Of a DNA stretch of 64,000 nucleotides, positions 57,726 through 64,000 are shown in pieces; position 1 is the stretch's first letter, and every line of letters starts with the position of its first letter. The notes under the pieces were generated by a model. That model was not told where the DNA came from. It saw only the letters and a program-made list of their open reading frames with translations, and ran no database searches. This stretch comes from Solea solea (lineage: Eukaryota; Chordata; Actinopteri; Pleuronectiformes; Soleidae): assembly GCF_958295425.1 (NCBI RefSeq), contig NC_081153.1:8092635-8156634 (forward strand). Reading direction: 5' to 3'. Both the position numbers and the translations under genes were made by a program.

Positions 57726-58392
57726 AGGATATTTATATTCCAAAACATGTGTTCAATAATCCTACGTTGTGAGGAAAGTGAGGTTGCAACCTCCAAGATC
57801 ACCACTAGATGTCACTAAATCATACACTCAGACAAAGGCCTTTTTTCCCCTTTAGAAAAGAAAAACTAGTTGGAGTTTTTGATTTAAATATCAAATATAA
57901 CCCTGGGATTATTTTATGAAGAGTGAGCATCTGTGACGTGTTTGTAAAGAGAAGATTTAATCCAATCTTCAGTCTCAGCAGGACAATGTGAGTTCATCAT
58001 GAGTTCATTACATCTGCACCTCACAGTTCCTCGCACCAGCAGCAGGGGGAGCTACAGGGGTTTACAGCATCATTACTCATCTTCACTAAGTGACTCTGGG
58101 AGCAGAGCGCAGACAAACAGCTGCGTTATCAGATTTCCACTGGAGCCGTTGACTTTTCAAACAGAGATAAATGTGTGTGTTCAACAACCTCCAACGAGCC
58201 GCTGAAGCTCAGGCCACTATATATATATATCTATAGGCCACAGCAAGTGTTCTATATATAAACTGATTTTAGACATTCATATCAAATAAAAACACACCTT
58301 CTACTCAATGTCAAATTAATGTTCATGTGAATTGTGAGGATTCAACAGGAGGCAGATGTATTCTCTCGTCATCATCCTCCTCCTCTTCCTCA

Positions 58393-58871
58393 CATATACG
58401 CAGGGCCGGCTCTACCTAATTTTGTGCCCTAGGCGAGATTGCTCTCCGGCGCCCCCCCCCGTGTGTGTTGGGGAGGGGGCGCTCCCGAGGGCTTGGACGG
58501 CCTTTTCATGTCGTTAATAACAAAAGCTTCACCTGTCTGTGACCTGACCTCTGATCCCTGCTCTGACCCTGAGGTCACCCGTCATGTGATTCAGCAGCAC
58601 CACATTTTAGGAACATTATTGTTTATTCATTTGTTAATATTTATTATTTTCAAGAGAGAACACACAAATGAGGGCGACTGGGAATAGAAAATCATTTTTA
58701 TTTTCATTGTTTTAAAAAATTTAAAACAATGAAAATTTGTTTTCATTGAAAAAAAAAAAAAAATATTTTTTTTTTTTTTAAAAAAAAAAAGCCTCGCGGC
58801 GCCCCTCCAGCAGGTGGCGCTCTAGGCGACCGCCTATATCGCCTATGCCAAGAGCCGGCCCTGCATATACG
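58393..58871. mobile_element. hAT-type MITE with perfect 13-bp TIRs and 8-bp target duplication
   Basis: The element is 58401-58863 (463 bp). The left end CAGGGCCGGCTCT (58401-58413) is the exact complement of the right end (58851-58863). Both sides carry the identical 8-mer CATATACG (58393-58400 and 58864-58871). An 8-bp duplication with CAGGG ends is the hAT signature. Inside is an AT-rich self-complementary core (TTTTCATTGTTTTAAA and its complement near 58700-58735) with long A and T runs. No transposase. Subterminal repeats include CTAGGCGA and GGCGCCCC boxes. Confidence 0.93.
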
Positions 58872-58934
58872 TCACACACTCGTATAGTGATATTAGATTA
58901 ATCATCATTTGTTTTATCTTCTACACACTCCAGT

Positions 58935-59046
58935 CACATACCCTGGTATATACAGTAGAACAGTATTTATGATTTTCCTCCAAGTACCACCAGAGGAAGC
59001 TCACGTACCACTGGAAGTGCACACACCACAGTTTGAGAACCATGGA
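58935..59046. repeat. Dispersed repeat family C, copy
   Basis: AAGTACCACCAGAGGAAGCT, GTACCACTGG and CCACAGTTTGAGAACCATGG match 39655-39785 (inverted) and 23765-23834. Confidence 0.7.
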
Positions 59047-59379
59047 TGTAAAGTGCTTTTAAATGCATTAGAACATTCACTGTTAGTCCATATTCACCTC
59101 TGCCACCAGTAGAACTATTTAAAGGTTCAGTGTTGGACACAGAAAACACGATGAAAAAAACAATTTCTGCCACTTAACATAAAGTTCATCAAATAAAAAC
59201 CTTTGCTTGACTGAAACTACAACATCTTAAGATGATGTTCACAGCTTTTATTTCACCTTTACACACTCGATTCTGACTGGAAACTTGGGTTTTGTGTCTC
59301 TACGTAAAAACTGCTCCCTCACCTGCACAAAAGAAAATCATGAGATTTTAAATGATGGCACACGGGAGTCGTTGATCCA

Positions 59380-59640
59380 CAGCTGAACTCCATTAGTGAG
59401 TTCAAATTTGTCATTTTGTGACTTCTTTATTTAGATTTACCTCAGTGACACAAACCGACCACACGAGGCAGCAGTGGAGCAGCAGTTTATGTGTCCCTGT
59501 GAGCTAAAATCACTGATTTTCTCTATGGACTTGGGTACAGGAGAGCAAACAGTTTCTGAACTTCAGTTTTCAGTCAGAAAATGATGTTTAACAGTGAGAT
59601 AAAGCAGCAAACACATGTTTAAGATGAAGGAGATGTAAGA
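59380..59640. mobile_element. Dispersed repeat family D, copy 2
   Basis: See 24810-25300: shared GGCAGCAGTGGA, AAAATC-C-GATTTT and TATGGACTTNGGT blocks in the same order. Diverged. Confidence 0.35.
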
Positions 59641-59938
59641 AGGTGTATCATTTATTAACTGATCCTTTTTTAAGTGGCTTAAAATCAGTTTTTTCCAGAG
59701 TCAGCCATGTTGTTCTCAGCACAAAACCACACTAAATATAAATGTGAAAAATACTTGATGTACCCAAAGCTTTATTTTGTATACTCAAATAAGAAATGTT
59801 TTCTTTTTATCTTCTTTGTGAGGTTTGCAAAAATGTAGGGGAGAGATTTGTGAGCTTTTCGGCAAAAAATAAAAGTGAACAAAAAGGAGGCAGAAACAGC
59901 GAGATAAGGTAATGGAAAACCACACATGAGAACACACT

Positions 59939-59963
59939 GAGCAGCAGCAGCAGCAGCAGCAGC
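59939..59963. repeat. GCA microsatellite
   Basis: About eight AGC units. Confidence 0.9.
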
Positions 59964-61059
59964 TGAAACTAGAACAAAGCAGAACACATGTGAATGCACA
60001 GGATGAACTGACAAAGACACAGAGGACAACATGCAGGGATTAAATGCATGTGGAGGGCAGGGATGTTTGAACACACAGGTGAATCACATTAGAGCAGAGC
60101 AGACAATCAGAGGAGCGAGAACAGGACCGGGGGGGTAATCTAAACAAACAGGAAACCAGAAGAAAAGAACTAAAACACCAAGGATTACGACATTAAAGTC
60201 GAAATAAATGTCCAAACAAAAGCATCAGAAACAGAAACTCAGAGGTCATGACACACACACGTCCATTACAGTCATATCGTATATAAAATCTACTCATTTA
60301 TGTTTTTTGTAAAAGTTGCAACAAAGAGCCAGAATGGCTGCAGCTGTAGAATTAATGAAAACAACACAAACAACAGGCTGTTCAAGTACAAACTATCAGG
60401 TATCAGGCAGTGAAATCCTGTCAAGTTTGTGTTTTCACACACACAAAAAAATAACAAGCCTATCATTTATTTTTCCAATTGCATGAATGTGTGAAAGTGA
60501 AGAAAACCCTTTTTTTGCAGAACAGTGAAGGATGTTTTCCATCAGTCAGAAGACAATTCTGAGGTGACATGGATGGCTCTTGTTTTAGAGTCACTTCTTA
60601 GATAAGAAAAATACACAAACCCTGGTCTGAACCGTCATTTGTGTCCAATTCTTTCCAACAACATGATGAAAAGGTGACAGGTTTTACTCGACGTCACTGT
60701 CTTTACACCAGAAGCCTTTTAAAAAATGATATCAATTCATTTAATGGATCTGAAACAGTGTGAATGACTTTAATGTCTGCAGGTACAATGAGATCATATT
60801 ATTTCTTCATTACCTTTTCATCTTCTTTCATTTCATTTTTTCTTTTCTTATATTATTTCATATTATATCATGTTTTATACAAGATTACGATCAGTTTTCA
60901 GAGGCAAAGTGACTTACAACTAAAATGCAAAATGGAGACGTGAACACACTTAAAGTGACAGACTTATACATTACTGTTAAACTTGAGAAATTCATTAAAA
61001 ATAATAATGAAAATCAACAGTGTTTAAAGTTTGTTTTTCGAGCGTTTAAAATAAGAGAA

Positions 61060-61270
61060 GAAAACCCCCAGCTCTGATATGTGCAACAATCCTCTATTTA
61101 CTCAGAAATATCCGCCGTTTGAAACAAGAGAGCATGATATTGTTGCGGCGCTAAACAAATGACAGCATTATTCTCCGGCCTCCTGCGACCACTTCAGCCA
61201 AATGTTGATGGAATCACTGGCATTTGACCAGTGAGATATTTGCATTGAGTTGTTTATCACAGTGAGGGGG
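61060..61270. promoter_or_regulatory. Candidate conserved non-coding block
   Basis: Unique sequence with CGCTAAACAAATGACAGCAT (Fox- and Meis-like), AGAAATATCCGCC and GCATTTGACCAGTGAG. Lies upstream of galr1. The call is by composition only. Confidence 0.25.
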
Positions 61271-61504
61271 AAGAAATCCATTGGATATTTTTTTAGTATA
61301 AGTTAATTACAGTTTACTCAGTTTCTTAATTGATCAGATATTTTGTCATAGAAAAAATCATCTGTAATTAAATGTTTGCAATGGTTTGCATTGAGTTTGT
61401 GCCATGACATCAGCTACTGAGCGTCATAGTTATGATGTCATCACTCAGTGACAGCTGGGATTGGACGGATTGAATGAAGGGTTGGATTTGAATGGTATAT
61501 GGAA

Positions 61505-61549
61505 TGTGTATATACATATACATGTATACATATATATGTATATGTATAT

Positions 61550-61599
<50 letters not shown>

Positions 61600-61605
61600 T
61601 GTATA
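61505..61605. repeat. TA/TACA microsatellite
   Basis: ATATACATATACATG-type repeats merging into about 18 TA units. Open frames of Tyr-Ile repeats on both strands come from this tract. Confidence 0.9.
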
Positions 61606-61609
61606 TACA

Positions 61610-62625
61610 CAGGGATTTAATCGTGCAAGAGAAGTGGCTCTTGGTTTTGGACGATGCACTGCAATGTTTGAGACCTTTGCTTCCATATGTATCTGAATCT
61701 CTTTGACGGTTCTCTTATATTTTACAATGATCCACACGTATCAGACCATATGGTTCATGTTCCTAAACGGTTATATCATTGTGCAAGACCTGTGGTTCTT
61801 GGTTTTATATGACGTAGTGCAACGTTTGAGACCTTTGCTTCCATATGTCTCTGCTTTTTTATAACTGTGACTGTTTGTCGCAATGTACGGTCCATCTTCT
61901 ATCCGAAGAAAGCCAGGTATTTCATCTTGTAGGACCTGTGGTTTACTCAGTCTCAGGTTATAGAAGATGTATTTCATCAACTGATGATGTAGAGTTCTGG
62001 GGTCCAGACCTGGGAAGTAAAACAAATATCTTTGAAAATGAACCACTAGTCTTTTACAGTGACCAACATTCCAATGGTTCCTCTTCTGAGGAGAATATTC
62101 CATCATGTAAGACCTGTGGTTCAGCATGACCTTTGTTAAATCATCTGATGTAGAGGTCTGTGGTTCAGCCCTGTAATGAACCATCTGTAACGATGACTCG
62201 CGGGTTTCTGACCATGTGTTTTTTCTTCTGAGATCATGCAAGATCTTTGGTTTCATCATCATCAAGATTCACTTCACTGTTTTTACAATGATTCACAGTT
62301 TTCTCTATGGTTCATCTTCTAAGAGAAGGTGCAGTATTTCATCTTGTAGGACATGTTGTTCCTTAGCTAATAAAGAACACTCTGGTTTTAGAAGATATAA
62401 TTTCGATTTTGAGTCTTTTAATTCCTCATCTGATCTGAGCGTTCTTGGGGTTCAGACCTGTGATGAAGCATACATTTTTGAAAATGCAGTGACCAACATG
62501 ACTCTGACAACAATATGGTTCCTCAGAATATTCCATCATGAGAGACCTGTGGTTCATCATGATGCTGAAGAAGTCATGTATTCTTTGAGACCTTTGCTTA
62601 GATTTCATCTTTAACAATGACCCAC
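61610..62625 (+). repeat. Decayed tandem array, core motif ATCATG(C/T)AAGACCTGTGGTTC
   Basis: The core motif or a clear variant recurs about eight times (near 61621, 61780, 61923, 62101, 62147, 62233, 62342, 62533). Further shared blocks are GAGACCTTTGCTTCCATATG (61668, 61828), CAGTGACCAACAT (62059, 62488), ATGGTTCCTC...GAATATTCCATCATG (62072, 62516) and TTTTTGAAAATG-like. Units of about 100-200 bp have diverged strongly. Confidence 0.7.
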
Positions 62626-62639
62626 GTGTCTAACTATCC

Positions 62640-63240
62640 GATCTTCTCATCCCATCTTCTGAGACGTGAAACTCCCAAGGTTAATGACCGCACCTGCTCT
62701 CACTAACAGAGTTTGCAGAGGTTATAAAAACCATTTCAACAAACTACATTAAAAGCAAAGCCAAACGGTCTCCTGTGGTCATATTCTGCACGAGAACAGA
62801 TGAAGCCTTTCTTTTCCCTCTTTCTCTCCATTAACAGATAGATATTCAGCTGCCTCTCTCAGTAGGCGTCTTGGTCAAGATTGACATTCCTGTCGGAGTT
62901 CAAGGATATCTCCCGCGTTTGTGTCCCACAGCTCTCGACCATGGCAGCTATTGTCTTCCGTGCGGTTATCCTCGGCCTTTGCAGCCCCAGGAACAAATCC
63001 AAGACTCTTCTGGACATGAGGGCACAGGCAGTGTGGTCATCCCACTCTCAACATTCCTGCTCCCTCCCTCTGCGAGTCCCCGTGGGTGCTGCGCTGAGGC
63101 TTCGGGCTCTGCGGGACGAACAGACGGAGCACTGTGCACGAGTTCAGAGTGGACAAACACGGCTGCCCCTGAGTCTATACCCTTTTTATTTACATGTGCA
63201 GGAAACAGGGCGGCCATGTTGGCTCCACTGACCTCAGTCA
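62640..63240. other. Unassigned interval with overlapping open frames
   Basis: Open frames of 100-129 codons overlap on both strands between 62871 and 63268. They have no recognisable domain and no splice or start context favouring one frame. GC content is higher than in the flanks. It could be an old exon, a repeat or chance. Confidence 0.25.
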
Positions 63241-63480
63241 GGAGCAAAACCATGCAATAGCAGTGCAAAACAACAGTGCACGATAGTGTAATAAAAGAAG
63301 AATAACAATAATATTTAACTTACAAATAGATACATTAATATAAAAGTAGGAACAATATGAATGATAGTGAGGTATGTGGGGATAAATGAATAAAATACAG
63401 CATGTACAGCATGTACAATGAGTTACAGCAGCAAGAATTATGCGGAAAATTCAAGGTTTATAATAAAAATACAGGAAATG
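63240..63480. mobile_element. Possible retrotransposon 3' remnant
   Basis: CAGTGCAAAACAACAGTGCA and AATAAAATACAGCATGTACA blocks resemble A-rich tails seen in fish LINE fragments. Weak evidence. Confidence 0.25.
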
Positions 63481-63603
63481 ATGCCACAAATGTTTATTTA
63501 CATTGGAGATTTATAGATTTAACTTCAATTTATTTCAGTTTATCTCCTCTCTGAAGTTGTTTTGCAACAAAAAGGTGATCAGAGAAGTGATGTCTAACAC
63601 TCT

Positions 63604-63630
63604 CATTACATTACATTACATTACATGTCA
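63604..63630. repeat. ATTAC pentanucleotide repeat
   Basis: Four to five CATTA units (ATTACATTACATTACATTAC). Confidence 0.85.
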
Positions 63631-64000
63631 TTACACTCTCCCTGCTCTCTTTATTAAAAACAGATTTATCTGTCATTACACTCCACAGCAGCATCAAACA
63701 GAACAATTCATTTTTCCTCCCTTAAAGCAACTTTTCTGATTGGTAATAAGGAGCAGCCGTAACAAAAAGGGCATCTGTTTTCAAAAAATATTAATATTCT
63801 GATGCTGCGCGGGTGTTTTCTGACACAACTTATCCTGCAACAGATCCTGCTTTGTTCACAGCGGCCACTCTGAATCAGAAAACACATGCAGGGCTTCATG
63901 TGGAGCTGTGATGGGTTAAAAAATAACATTTACACACATATTGGCAGATTTAATGAATGAAATCAAGAGCAGGACTAAAAAAAAAAAAAAGAGCATCTGA

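Noticed and set aside
62871..63268. Overlapping open frames of 100-129 codons on both strands
   Set aside because: No domain, no favoured strand, no splice signals that would join them to anything; kept only as an unassigned interval.

Overview
The window looks like a piece of teleost fish chromosome. Two vertebrate genes are recognisable, both on the minus strand: a spalt-like zinc-finger transcription factor of the SALL3 type (positions 1-9667, 3' end cut by the window edge) and a galanin receptor type 1 (51712-54534). SALL3 and GALR1 are also neighbours on human 18q23, so the pair is a conserved linkage, here about 42 kb apart. Short introns, fish-type SINEs, TTAA- and hAT-type MITEs and abundant CA/TA microsatellites fit a teleost, probably a percomorph (inference). 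Whether the genes are the a or b teleost copies cannot be settled from this window.

Layout. 1-9667: sall3 as four coding exons with introns of about 5.2 kb, 83 bp and 766 bp. Exon 1 carries the SALL N-terminal repressor motif. Exon 2 carries the C2HC finger, the glutamine-rich segment, the first finger pair and the finger triplet. Exons 3 and 4 carry the last finger pair. The third finger pair found in SALL1 and SALL3 is absent, and the 83-bp intron leaves no room for it. 9668-10700: CpG-rich 5' flank of sall3. 10.7-51.7 kb: no convincing gene. It holds mobile-element copies, several local tandem duplications, two large minisatellites (22-bp unit at 25.9 kb, 21-bp unit at 46.6 kb), and blocks of non-repetitive AT-motif-rich sequence that could be developmental enhancers. 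51.7-54.5 kb: galr1 in three exons, encoding a 354-residue receptor. 54.6-64 kb: non-coding flank with a well-preserved hAT-type MITE (58401-58863, exact 8-bp target duplication) and a decayed tandem array (61.6-62.6 kb).

The two genes do not share a pathway: sall3 is a nuclear developmental regulator and galr1 a neuronal Gi-coupled receptor. Their link is positional. The most notable observations are the loss of finger pair 3 in sall3, the short upstream ORFs before both start codons, SINE insertions with exact target duplications (one only 46 bp long), and CTCF-like motifs in the intergenic region pointing away from each other.
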